The notes beneath the pieces were generated by a model, which was given only the letters and a program-made list of their open reading frames with translations, ran no database searches and was not told the origin of the DNA. A program made the position numbers and the translations under genes. From the NCBI GenBank assembly GCA_018714845.1, contig DVMR01000046.1, positions 1 to 58,673 of the forward strand: a stretch of 58,673 bases of DNA, written 5' to 3'. This DNA comes from Candidatus Ventrousia excrementavium (GTDB lineage: Bacteria > Bacillota > Clostridia > Oscillospirales > Butyricicoccaceae). Shown here piece by piece: positions 42,488-50,441 of the stretch (position 1 is its first letter; every line of letters begins with the position of its first letter).

Positions 42488-42870
42488 GATGGGCTTCCTC
42501 CGTAACAGTCGGTGACGCTTTCACCGTGGCACAGCGCCGCTTCGCGCAGCGCCAGAATATAGCGGCCGCGGTAATCCTGCGAGCGGTAATCGTTCATCTC
42601 GTCCTGAAAATACCATGACGCCATGCCATAGGGCAGAGCCACCTGACAGATGAGGTCGCAGCAGGGGATCTCGTCATCCATGCCCGTGACGGCCGGGGCC
42701 TTTTCCAGCAGCGGCTGGCCCAGCGTCTCGCGCCGTGCATTTTCATACGGCAGCGCTTCCTGCAAAAGCATGGTGACCAGGCTGGGAAAAAAGGTCTGAA
42801 AGTCCGGGTCCAGCCCGGTCTTTTCAAACATGATGGCGCACGCCAGCTTGTAAACAGTCTCTGCTTTCAT
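42475..42870 (-). CDS. Head-tail connector-like protein
   Basis: 131 residues; GGAGG before the ATG. It is helical and compact with FPSLVTMLLQEALPYENAR and YGMASWYFQDEMNDYRSQDY, resembling the small adaptor proteins encoded right after the capsid gene in tailed phages. These sit on the portal ring and receive the tail. The assignment rests mainly on position and size. The stop overlaps the start of the next gene. Confidence 0.55.
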   Translation of the reverse strand: MKAETVYKLACAIMFEKTGLDPDFQTFFPSLVTMLLQEALPYENARRETLGQPLLEKAPAVTGMDDEIPCCDLICQVALPYGMASWYFQDEMNDYRSQDYRGRYILALREAALCHGESVTDCYGGSPSCRP

Positions 42871-42927
42871 AGCATTCCTCCCTTTTGCGGACGGGGGCTT
42901 TGGCCCCCGTCCGGTCTGTGACAGCGG

Positions 42928-43980
42928 CTATTCCGCCGTTCCCTCGCCGACGCCCGAGGGCAGCATGCCGTCCTTTTTGGCATAAGCGCGCAGAGCCTGG
43001 CCGCTCTCCAGCGGCACGGCCGCTGTATAGGTCTGGGCCGATTTGCTGTAGCGCGGGTCCGAGCCGTCGGTGGTGAACAGAATGGTCGCGCCCGTCGTTG
43101 TGCTCGACACCGAAGCCGACCCATCCGACACGCTGACAGCCGGCACGGCGGCGATTTTATCAGACGCGGCGGCGACGTAAACGCCGTCGGCCTTGGCGCC
43201 GATGACAAAGGCGTCAAAATAATTGCGACCCTCAAGCACAGCGCCGTCGATGCCCTGCACGTCGGTCAGGATACGCGCTGTCTTGAGTTTGCACGGAAAG
43301 ATGACCGAGCCGCGGTAGGCGATGATAAAGTACACCCCATCGGGGAAGTAGCGGTCGGGCACCTTGATGCACTTCATATCGGCAATGGTGCCCACACAGC
43401 CCTTTTCCAGCGCGCGGTCGGCCAGCGTGTCGACACCCTGGAACTCGCTCGACAGGCGCACCATGTTGTAATAGCAGGCCGGCAGATACAGAACGCGGCC
43501 CTCGTCGGGCGCGAGCGCGTTGTCGAGCGCATAGGCGCCGTCAAAAATCATGCCCACAATGGTGCTTTTGGTCGGCTCGCTGACGCCGACAATCTGCCCG
43601 GCCTGATGGGCAAAGGCGTTGAGCGCATACTGGTCCATAAAGGGCACGACACGTTCGGCGATCTGCATGTTGAGCATCCGGCCGGCGTTTTTGACCATCA
43701 TCTGGTCCGAGTTGTTGCCCCGGTCGATGGTGATGGAAAAGCCCTTGTCCTGGCTCAGGGTCAGCACCTGCACCTCGTCCTGCATTTCGCCCGGCGTGCC
43801 AAATCGGTTGAGCCCCTCGCGGACATAGTCGTTGATGCCGACGGTCTGCGGTGTGTAGATGGAGACCGAACGCACCCCCTCAAAGCTGTAATCGTCTGAC
43901 ACATTGGGGGCGACGAACGAACTGCGGGTAAACCGCTCTGCGATCTTTTTTTCATATTTTCCTGCAAGGTTAATGGCCAT
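42928..43980 (-). CDS. Major capsid protein with added beta-sandwich domain
   Basis: 350 residues; GAGAGGG before the ATG. The N-terminal 260 residues follow the capsid pattern of short-tailed phages: an N-arm, SIYTPQTVGINDYV, FSITIDRGNNSDQM, MDQYALNAFAH and a PDEGRVLYLPACYYNMVR core. The fold is presumably HK97-like. Residues about 270-345 (TTGATILFTTDGSDPRYS...ALRAYAKKDGML) form a CHB_HEX/Ig-like beta sandwich, a display domain sometimes fused to capsids. The scaffold-like gene is directly upstream and the connector downstream. Confidence 0.75.
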   Translation of the reverse strand: MAINLAGKYEKKIAERFTRSSFVAPNVSDDYSFEGVRSVSIYTPQTVGINDYVREGLNRFGTPGEMQDEVQVLTLSQDKGFSITIDRGNNSDQMMVKNAGRMLNMQIAERVVPFMDQYALNAFAHQAGQIVGVSEPTKSTIVGMIFDGAYALDNALAPDEGRVLYLPACYYNMVRLSSEFQGVDTLADRALEKGCVGTIADMKCIKVPDRYFPDGVYFIIAYRGSVIFPCKLKTARILTDVQGIDGAVLEGRNYFDAFVIGAKADGVYVAAASDKIAAVPAVSVSDGSASVSSTTTGATILFTTDGSDPRYSKSAQTYTAAVPLESGQALRAYAKKDGMLPSGVGEGTAE

Positions 43981-43997
43981 CAGTGAATCCCTCTCTT

Positions 43998-44405
43998 TCA
44001 GTTTTTATGGTTAAAACCTGCCAAAAACGCATCTGTGTTTTGCGGGCCGCCGTCGCCGGCCAGTGAGCCTACGGCGCGCTGCGCGCTCTGCCGCGCTTCG
44101 CTGTCTGCCTGCATCTGCCGCATCCTGACAGTCTGATAAGCCTCAGTCGGCGTCATGCCGCTTCGCACGCCGGCAAAGACCTCGGCGTCAATCTGGCCGC
44201 TGCGCGCCTCCGGGTACCGGGCGAACAGCTGGTCCCATCCGGCTCCGCCGCTGCGCCTGCCCTGCACGGCGGCAATGCGCTGCGCCGCGCGTTCAAGTGC
44301 CGATGGTCCGGGCGGCTGCGGTGCGTTTGCTTCGGCGATTTCACGCGCTTCGTCGCCTGTAAACAGGTCGTTTTGCCGCATATCCTGCATATTTTGCTCG
44401 TCCAT
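43998..44405 (-). CDS. Scaffolding-like protein
   Basis: 135 residues; AAAGGAGG before the ATG. The protein is acidic at the N-terminus (MDEQNMQDMRQNDLF), helical and rich in Ala, Gln and Arg throughout, with no hydrophobic core segments. Size, composition and position immediately before the capsid gene fit a phage scaffolding protein, which shapes the prohead and leaves. The sequence itself carries no diagnostic motif. Confidence 0.55.
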   Translation of the reverse strand: MDEQNMQDMRQNDLFTGDEAREIAEANAPQPPGPSALERAAQRIAAVQGRRSGGAGWDQLFARYPEARSGQIDAEVFAGVRSGMTPTEAYQTVRMRQMQADSEARQSAQRAVGSLAGDGGPQNTDAFLAGFNHKN

Positions 44406-44417
44406 GCTTTTCCTCCT

Positions 44418-45650
44418 TTATTCGCGTGCCTGCAGTGCGCGCCAGTAGGCTTCCATGGCGGCAATCTGCTCGTCACTCAGCCCCAGGGCGCGGTAGCCAT
44501 CAAAAATGCCGTATCGGGCCAGCAGCTCGGCCAGCGTTTCAAGCTGGCTGCGCTCTTCCTGCTCCATTTCATAGGTCAGCCGCCGGTCCTCCTGTTCCAT
44601 GTCGTAATCGAGCTCGCGCCGGGCCAGGTCGGTCTCATACGCCAGACGGCGCTGCGCCAGCCCCATCTCATAGGCAAACTGCTGCTGCGACAGTCCGAGC
44701 TGACGGTCCTGCACAGCGGCGTCGAGCAGCGCACTGCCCTGATTAAAGCGCTGCTGCGCGATGAGCTTGGCAAACTCCGCCATCTGGTTGGCTTTTTCAA
44801 TGCCGCCTTCCAGACGGGTCTGCTCACGCGCAAGGTCGATTTGGCGCAGCGAGTCGACGCGCGCCTGCTCGTTCTGGCCGACCACACTCTGGTAGGTATT
44901 GCCCAGGCTGGCCAGACTGCTTTCAGAATAACCCGAGTTGAGCAGCCCGAGCTGTGATTGCCGCTGCGCTGCGGCGCCAAACGGATTGGTCGCGCGCAGC
45001 CATGTCTCATACGCGGCGGCGTTGGCGTCAGCTGCCGAACGCTCAATGCCAGGAATCTGGGCGCTGAGCGCCAGAAGGGTGCGGTCGATCTCAGCCTGCA
45101 GCGCGCGCTGCTCAGCCTCTCGGGCGCGTTCAAGCTCGGCGAGCTGCTGTTCGTACAGCGCCTGCGCCTCAGCCTGGGCCTGCGATACGCCCGACGAGCT
45201 GCCCGCACCCCATCCCGACGTGTCCCACATGGGCTGCTGTACAGCAGGCTTATACGCCGGGGCCGTCTGATACGGCACATACAAGCTGCCGTCCTCGCCG
45301 CCCGAATAGCCGAATTGGGCGCGAATCTGTTCGGCCGTCTGGTGAGCGCGCGCCATGCCGGCGGCGTCGCCGGCCGCCTGCGCGCGGGTGTAGTCCTCCT
45401 TGGCCTGCTGAATCAGATTCCAGCTCTGCGGACTCTTATTGCGGATTTCCTCGTCAGTGTTGGCGCCCACAGGCGTATACCACGACGCCGACGAGCTCTG
45501 CCCCAAGCCACTCGACGAGCCGGATGATGTCCGGCGCGAACTGCCCGAGGACGACGAGCTCTGCGCCGCGCTTTTGGCCGCCTGCTGCGCGGCTGAAATG
45601 GCCTGCGTCAGCTGCTTCTGCACCAGCGCAAACGGATTGATGGTTGCCAC
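44418..45650 (-). CDS. Coiled-coil virion protein
   Basis: 410 residues from a GTG behind AAAGGAGAG. Serine-rich linker residues (about 25-55) precede AGDAAGMARAHQTAEQIRAQF then GYSGGEDGS, a motif common in clostridial phage proteins. A long Ala/Gln/Glu/Arg coiled coil follows (about 150-385) with QQQFAYEMGLAQRRLAYETD. Long coiled-coil proteins encoded between portal and capsid in short-tailed phages are often ejection or internal core proteins that enter the target cell with the DNA. That role is an inference. Confidence 0.6.
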   Translation of the reverse strand: MATINPFALVQKQLTQAISAAQQAAKSAAQSSSSSGSSRRTSSGSSSGLGQSSSASWYTPVGANTDEEIRNKSPQSWNLIQQAKEDYTRAQAAGDAAGMARAHQTAEQIRAQFGYSGGEDGSLYVPYQTAPAYKPAVQQPMWDTSGWGAGSSSGVSQAQAEAQALYEQQLAELERAREAEQRALQAEIDRTLLALSAQIPGIERSAADANAAAYETWLRATNPFGAAAQRQSQLGLLNSGYSESSLASLGNTYQSVVGQNEQARVDSLRQIDLAREQTRLEGGIEKANQMAEFAKLIAQQRFNQGSALLDAAVQDRQLGLSQQQFAYEMGLAQRRLAYETDLARRELDYDMEQEDRRLTYEMEQEERSQLETLAELLARYGIFDGYRALGLSDEQIAAMEAYWRALQARE

Positions 45651-45665
45651 TTTGCTTCTCTCCTT

Positions 45666-47144
45666 TTATCTGGTCTGTGCCGCGTCGGAAAGAGCGTTTT
45701 GCCTTTCGCGCAGCTTTTCCAAAATGCGGCTCTTGCCGCGCACATACTGGTCCGGAATGCCCTCAAGATAGGTGACGGCGTCGGTGATGATGCCCTTTTG
45801 AAACAGATTGTCCAGCGTCTCAATCTGCATGAGCTCGGAATAATACGCCGCCGAGCCGATGTCCACCCGCGTCGACAGGTTGGCGCGGCGCAGCATGCCA
45901 AAATCAAACAGCTCGGTTTTCCCGTCGCCGGCCGAAGCCGGGCGCACTCCGTAGTGCACGGCCATCATGTCGGTCATGATGCGCACGCAGTCTTCCGTGA
46001 ACCGGTAAAATTCCATGCGCTGCAGCTCGAGCGGCATGGCGCTCGCCTTCTGCGTGGCGATAATGGCCGATGTGTTGTCGGGCCTCACATTGCCGAGCGA
46101 CGCGTCAGACGCGCCCATGAACTCCAGCGTGCGCTGGGTCAAAAGCTCGATGAGCTGCACCACCTGCCCGGACATGTCGCCGCCGCGCACGCTCTGGGCC
46201 AGCACCTGCTCTGACGGGCTGCCGACAACGCCGATGGCCTCGCCGACGCGGTTGCTCCACCGCGCGATGCGGCTTTTGTCGTACAAAATCTTGGGGAAGG
46301 CGTTCATTTTGACCGAGCGGATGCCCATGGCGAACAGCTGGTTGATGGCAATCTGGTTGGGGATGACGGCAGTCAGGGCCGCCTGCCCGTGAAAGCTGTG
46401 GCGCACTTTGTCCCAGGGCATCCACGCCAGCGGGTACAGGCGGTAGCCGGTGTCCCACTCGCCGCGCACCAGTCCCGATGCTGTCGTGCGCACCGCGTGT
46501 ACAGAGCCCCTTTCCTTCCACAGCTTGACGAGCACCGTGACCATGTCGTCATCCGGCTGGTCGCCTTCGCGCACGCCGTCGGGCAAAATATCGCCGCCGT
46601 CAAAGCCGTTTTCCTCCGCTTCGCGCCGCACTGCGTCGATGTGCCGCCGCGCAGTGACAATCACATAGGGCTGCTTCTGCACCGACTGGACCCCCGGCAT
46701 CCCAAAGTGTACCTCTGTGTTGTCGATGACCTCGGCGCACACCTGGGCGCTCTGCGGATCGTAGTAAAAGTACAGGCATCCGTCTCCGTCCACAGCCGCG
46801 TTGCGGATGACGTCGCGGCTCAGGTCCTTGAGTCCGGTCTGCTCGATGATGCGCGCCGTTTCGTGCGACAGCACGCGGCAGGCGTGGTCTGACTGCTCGT
46901 CCGGCTCAAAGGGTGTAAAGGACGCCGAGACGTCGTCTGCCACAATCATGGAAATAAAATAAGACACCACGCGCTTTAACACGTTGATGACCGGCTTGTC
47001 CAGGTCAGGCGCATACAGGCCCTCCCACTGCTTGCCAACGTAAAACCGTTCGTTGACGCGCACCTGCTCGTAAAGCCCCAGACTTTCGTTGTAGCTGACG
47101 CCTTTCTGGTACTCGGCCCAGATGCCGGCCGGGTCAGTCCTCAT
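45666..47144 (-). CDS. Portal protein
   Basis: 492 residues from the ATG at 47144, 9 bases after GAGAGG; an ATG three codons earlier directly abuts the ribosome binding site. The order of motifs is that of podovirus-type portals: ERFYVGKQWEG, PVINVLKRVVSYFISMI, RNAAVDGDGCLYFYYD, PWDKVRHSFHGQAAL, IAINQLFAMGIRSVKMNAF and an acidic C-terminal half. The portal dodecamer is the DNA gate and docks the terminase. The start overlaps the previous small gene by 11 bases. Confidence 0.85.
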   Translation of the reverse strand: MRTDPAGIWAEYQKGVSYNESLGLYEQVRVNERFYVGKQWEGLYAPDLDKPVINVLKRVVSYFISMIVADDVSASFTPFEPDEQSDHACRVLSHETARIIEQTGLKDLSRDVIRNAAVDGDGCLYFYYDPQSAQVCAEVIDNTEVHFGMPGVQSVQKQPYVIVTARRHIDAVRREAEENGFDGGDILPDGVREGDQPDDDMVTVLVKLWKERGSVHAVRTTASGLVRGEWDTGYRLYPLAWMPWDKVRHSFHGQAALTAVIPNQIAINQLFAMGIRSVKMNAFPKILYDKSRIARWSNRVGEAIGVVGSPSEQVLAQSVRGGDMSGQVVQLIELLTQRTLEFMGASDASLGNVRPDNTSAIIATQKASAMPLELQRMEFYRFTEDCVRIMTDMMAVHYGVRPASAGDGKTELFDFGMLRRANLSTRVDIGSAAYYSELMQIETLDNLFQKGIITDAVTYLEGIPDQYVRGKSRILEKLRERQNALSDAAQTR

Positions 47145-47340
47145 CGTGCTCATCCTCTCCCGGGTAGCCGGTGTAGCTCAAAAAGTCCTCCCACTGCCGT
47201 CTAAGCCCTGGCGGCAGCTCAGCTTCCGGTTCCGTCCCGGTTCCCTGTTCCACCTGCCGGGCGTGCCGGTACCCCGCAGCCAGCGCGCCCAGCACAAAAG
47301 CACCCAGACACCCGGTCACTGCAAATAACACTTCCATCAT
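47134..47340 (-). CDS. Small membrane-anchored protein of the cassette
   Basis: 68 residues; GGAGAG before the ATG. One N-terminal transmembrane helix (about 4-23) is followed by a short soluble tail ending RRQWEDFLSYTGYPGEDEHD. The RQxxDFLxYxG motif recurs at the C-terminus of the large terminase encoded next to it. It overlaps the portal start. The length is too short for a holin with lysis partners, none of which are present. It may tie the packaging machine to the membrane, which is speculation. Confidence 0.55.
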   Translation of the reverse strand: MMEVLFAVTGCLGAFVLGALAAGYRHARQVEQGTGTEPEAELPPGLRRQWEDFLSYTGYPGEDEHDED

Positions 47341-47362
47341 GTTTCTCTCCCTTCGCTCTGCC

Positions 47363-48685
47363 TCAGCGTCCGCTGTAGTGCAGAAAATCATCAGCCTGCC
47401 GGTCAAAGCCCGGCTCTTCTTCCGGCTCGTCCACACTTCCCGGCGCCGGGCGGCCGGCGACAAAATACCGGATGGCGTCAGGCGCGTGGGTCAGTTCGTG
47501 CGGCTCGCGGGCCGCGTCATTGGGGTTTCTGTCGTCATACCGCAGCGCCGGCAAGGTGCGGATCAGGTTGGGGCAGCAGTCAAAGACCCGCAGCGCCGCC
47601 GTGCGCTGCCCTTGCTCGTCCTCAAAGGGCCGCAGCCATTCGGCCAGATCGTACCATCCCTGCACGCGGTCATTTTTCGCGCGTGTCAGCCCGATGCCGT
47701 GGAGTGCAAAGATATCCGCCGTGCTCCTTCCGGTGTCGCTGTGGCGGTTCCACATATCAGGGGGCGCATACCACGCCGAAACGTCCTCCTGCGTCATACC
47801 CCGCACCAGCTCAGCTGCCTCGCCGGCCAGCAGGCCGGGCCTGTAAACCTCGCGGTAGACGACCGCCCTGCCGTGTTCGTCAACGGCCAGCCAGAAGGCG
47901 GCCAGCATGTCCCGGCCATAGTCCATGGTAAAATACCGCCGCCAGTGCCCCGGAATGACAAATGGCCGTATGACATGCACCTGCCTGTCCCACATGGAAA
48001 AATACTGCCCTTCAAAAAGGTCCCAGTCGCCGTACAGCAGCGCGCGCCGCTCGCGCTCAGGCAGGTTTTCGAGCCGCCGCACATAATCAGGGTCCGCACG
48101 CGTCAGAAAGCCGTTGTCCTGCACGCGCGACGGCAGGTACAGCCGGCTTCCGCCGGCAAACCGGTGGACCATGTCGGGCGGCCCGATGTCAATAAACCGG
48201 CTTTTGACCCACTGGTGCCCCACGCCGCCCGGGTTGGTCGCGCTTTTGACGGCTTTGGGAAAGGGATTGGCTCCCCGCAGCCTTGAGAGCAGATACAGGT
48301 ACATGCTCTCGGTAAAATGTGTCAGCTCGTCAAAGCGAATGACGTCATACTCGGCCGACTGGTAGCGGTAGACGTCGCGTTCCTGGTCGCAGTAGCCGAA
48401 ATCGATGAGCGATTTGTTGTGAAACTGTCCGACATGCTGCGCTGCGTTGTAGCGGTACAGGCTGCGCGGAAAAATTGACAGCGACGCGCGGATAAGCGAT
48501 TTTTCCAGCTCGGGCAGGGTGCGGCGCAGCACGAGCTGACGCGAACCGGGGTAGCGCAGCGCGTACAGCAGCGCGTCGATGAGCTGTCCGTAAGATTTGC
48601 CGCCGCCCGCCGCTCCGCCAAACAGCACCTCATCTGCCTGCGCCTCAATAAATTGACGCTGTCTGCGCGTGACGCTGAGTTCCAT
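47363..48685 (-). CDS. Terminase large subunit
   Basis: 440 residues. The ATPase half has Walker A GGAAGGGKS (about residue 25), RRTLPELEKSLIR as adenine/coupling motif, and Walker B with catalytic Glu in YDVIRFDELTHF (about 115). The nuclease half (about 230-410) begins FTMDYGRDMLAAFWL with the metal Asp and ends THAPDAIRYFV. It packages DNA into the capsid through the portal. The ATG shares one base with the stop of the small subunit gene (TGATG). The protein length and all motifs are intact. Confidence 0.92.
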   Translation of the reverse strand: MELSVTRRQRQFIEAQADEVLFGGAAGGGKSYGQLIDALLYALRYPGSRQLVLRRTLPELEKSLIRASLSIFPRSLYRYNAAQHVGQFHNKSLIDFGYCDQERDVYRYQSAEYDVIRFDELTHFTESMYLYLLSRLRGANPFPKAVKSATNPGGVGHQWVKSRFIDIGPPDMVHRFAGGSRLYLPSRVQDNGFLTRADPDYVRRLENLPERERRALLYGDWDLFEGQYFSMWDRQVHVIRPFVIPGHWRRYFTMDYGRDMLAAFWLAVDEHGRAVVYREVYRPGLLAGEAAELVRGMTQEDVSAWYAPPDMWNRHSDTGRSTADIFALHGIGLTRAKNDRVQGWYDLAEWLRPFEDEQGQRTAALRVFDCCPNLIRTLPALRYDDRNPNDAAREPHELTHAPDAIRYFVAGRPAPGSVDEPEEEPGFDRQADDFLHYSGR

Positions 48686-49086
48686 CAGTCGACGACCCGC
48701 ACGGTGATAACGGTGTCCTGCCCTTCAGGTGTGTTATCACCGTATCCCAGCGCCGTTTTGCCGAAAAACTGTGCAAACGAGCTGTTGTACCCGCCGGCCA
48801 GGCTGTTGACCAGCCAGGCGTTTTCCTGCATCTGCCTGGCGCGCTCATACGCCGTGTCAAAGTCCGGGTGCTCTTTTCGCCACCGCATGAGCGCCGACAC
48901 CGGCACGCCGATGCTTTCGGCAAAAGCCTGAAAAGTCGGCAGCGGCGCCGGCAGCAGAACCGGCTCTTCCGACTTGACGCCGCCGTCGGGGTAATAGGCC
49001 ACCTTCTTTTCAACGCGCTGCGGCGGCTGCGCAAAGTATTCCAGCATCTTTTTGCAGTAACCGGGTCTGTACCCCGGCTGTTTCAT
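48685..49086 (-). CDS. Terminase small subunit-like protein
   Basis: 133 residues from the ATG at 49086 behind AAAGGAGG; longer in-frame starts upstream lack a ribosome binding site. An HTH (TFQAFAESIGVPVSALMRWR) is followed by FDTAYERARQMQENAWLVNS and SSFAQFFGKTALGYGD, the usual arrangement in small terminase subunits, which recognise the packaging site and regulate the large subunit. It is the first gene of the cassette. The 130 bases before it hold an AT-rich patch but no consensus promoter. Confidence 0.75.
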   Translation of the reverse strand: MKQPGYRPGYCKKMLEYFAQPPQRVEKKVAYYPDGGVKSEEPVLLPAPLPTFQAFAESIGVPVSALMRWRKEHPDFDTAYERARQMQENAWLVNSLAGGYNSSFAQFFGKTALGYGDNTPEGQDTVITVRVVD

Positions 49087-49188
49087 GGGCTTTTCCTCCT
49101 TTCGGCTCATCGACAAGTTCATGGTACTACGGCAGGGCGCGATATGCCTCTCACTGTTTTTGCACGGTTTTATCCTGTAAAAACCCAC
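49087..49188 (-). promoter_or_regulatory. Probable control region of the phage-particle cassette
   Basis: A compact AT-rich patch at about 49157-49186 (on the minus strand GTTTTTACAGGATAAAAC, then GTGCAAAAACAGTG) stands out in GC-rich DNA upstream of the first cassette gene. I find no TTGACA/TATAAT pair in it, which suits a promoter that needs an activator. Confidence 0.4.
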
Positions 49189-49216
49189 ATTTTAGCGTCC
49201 CGCCCCGGGCTGTCCG

Positions 49217-49245
49217 TTGTTTTCTGCGCCGCAATATGATACAAT
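49217..49245 (+). promoter_or_regulatory. Promoter of the aldo/keto reductase operon
   Basis: TTGTTT (49217-49222), 17 bases and TACAAT (49240-49245). A small GCCGGCAC/GTGCCGGC hairpin (49258-49278) lies in the leader before the ATG at 49299. Confidence 0.6.
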
Positions 49246-49298
49246 ACCCTCAGAATCGCCGGCACTTGCCGTGCCGGCTATCCGAAGGAGAGATTGCG

Positions 49299-50417
49299 AT
49301 GGAAAATCTGAAAAAGCTCGGCTTTGGCTGCATGCGCCTGCCGCTGCTCGATGAGGACGTCACCCACATTGACTATGAGACGCTCAATACCATGTTTGAC
49401 CGCTTCCTGGCCGAAGGCTTCACTTATGTTGACACCGCCTTCCCCTATCACCAGGAGCACAGCGAAGAGGCGGTGCGTGAGTGCCTGGTCAAGCGCCACC
49501 CCCGCGACAGCTTCCTGCTGGCCGACAAAATGCCGGTTTTCAAGATCACCAAAGCCGAAGAATACCCCATGTACTTTCAGAAGCAGCTTGAGCGCTGCGG
49601 GGTCGAGTACTTTGACTACTACCTGCTGCACAATCTGTGGAGCGAAGCCTACGACCTGACCACCAAGCTGGGCGGCTTTGAATTCATTCAAAAGCTCAAG
49701 GCTGAAGGCAAGGCCAAAAAGGTCGGCTTTTCCTTCCACGATACCGCGCCGGTGCTCGACCGAATCCTGACCGACCACCCTGAAGTCGATTTTGTCCAGC
49801 TGCAAATCAATTACTCTGACTGGGAAAGCGCCAGCATCCAGTCCCGCGCCTGCTACGAGGTCGCGCGCAAGCACAAAAAGCCCATCATCGTCATGGAGCC
49901 TGTCAAGGGCGGCGGCCTGGCCAATCCGTCTGATGAGGTGCAGAAACTGCTCAAGGGCCACAATCCTGACGCTTCCTGCGCCAGCTGGGCCATCCGCTTC
50001 GCCGCCTCGCACGAGGGTGTCATGATGGTGCTGAGCGGCATGAGCAACCTCGAGCAGCTCGAGGATAACATGTCGTACATGAAGAGCTTCCAGCCTCTGA
50101 ACGACGCTGAAATGCAGATTATCGGCAAAGCCGCCGAGATTATCGCCGCGTCGACTGCCATTCCCTGCACCGGCTGTCAGTACTGCGTCGACGACTGCCC
50201 CATGCAGATTAACATTCCGCGGCTGTTCTCCATCTACAACTTTGTCCAGCAGTTCGGCACCAACAACTTCCCCGCCATGCACTACAACCGCGCCGTCGCC
50301 GGACGGGGCAAACCGTCCGACTGCATCGGCTGCGGCATGTGTGAGAACCACTGTCCGCAGCACCTGCCCATCCGTGAGAATCTCAAGCTGGTCTCGGCCA
50401 TGTTTGAGAAGAAATAA
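49299..50417 (+). CDS. Aldo/keto reductase with C-terminal 4Fe-4S domain
   Basis: 372 residues; AAGGAGAG before the ATG. The N-terminal 280 residues are an aldo/keto reductase barrel: GFTYVDTAFPYHQEHSEEAV gives the Asp and Tyr of the active site, LLADKMPV the Lys and YYLLHNL the His. Residues about 288-360 carry two CxxCxxCxxxCP clusters (CTGCQYCVDDCP and CIGCGMCENHCP), i.e. a bacterial ferredoxin module. Such two-part reductases are common in anaerobes and may use reduced ferredoxin-type electrons. The substrate is unknown. A TraB-like gene follows at 25 bases. Confidence 0.92.
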   Translation: MENLKKLGFGCMRLPLLDEDVTHIDYETLNTMFDRFLAEGFTYVDTAFPYHQEHSEEAVRECLVKRHPRDSFLLADKMPVFKITKAEEYPMYFQKQLERCGVEYFDYYLLHNLWSEAYDLTTKLGGFEFIQKLKAEGKAKKVGFSFHDTAPVLDRILTDHPEVDFVQLQINYSDWESASIQSRACYEVARKHKKPIIVMEPVKGGGLANPSDEVQKLLKGHNPDASCASWAIRFAASHEGVMMVLSGMSNLEQLEDNMSYMKSFQPLNDAEMQIIGKAAEIIAASTAIPCTGCQYCVDDCPMQINIPRLFSIYNFVQQFGTNNFPAMHYNRAVAGRGKPSDCIGCGMCENHCPQHLPIRENLKLVSAMFEKK

Positions 50418-50441
50418 GCCCTGAAAGAAAGGAAATCCACT

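Noticed and set aside
47134-47340. 68-residue membrane protein as a holin
   Set aside because: One helix and a short acidic tail could fit, but no endolysin or spanin-like gene accompanies it, and it is placed among packaging genes.
47339-48286. 315-codon plus-strand frame inside the terminase region
   Set aside because: Antisense to the large terminase, with no start signals or family features.
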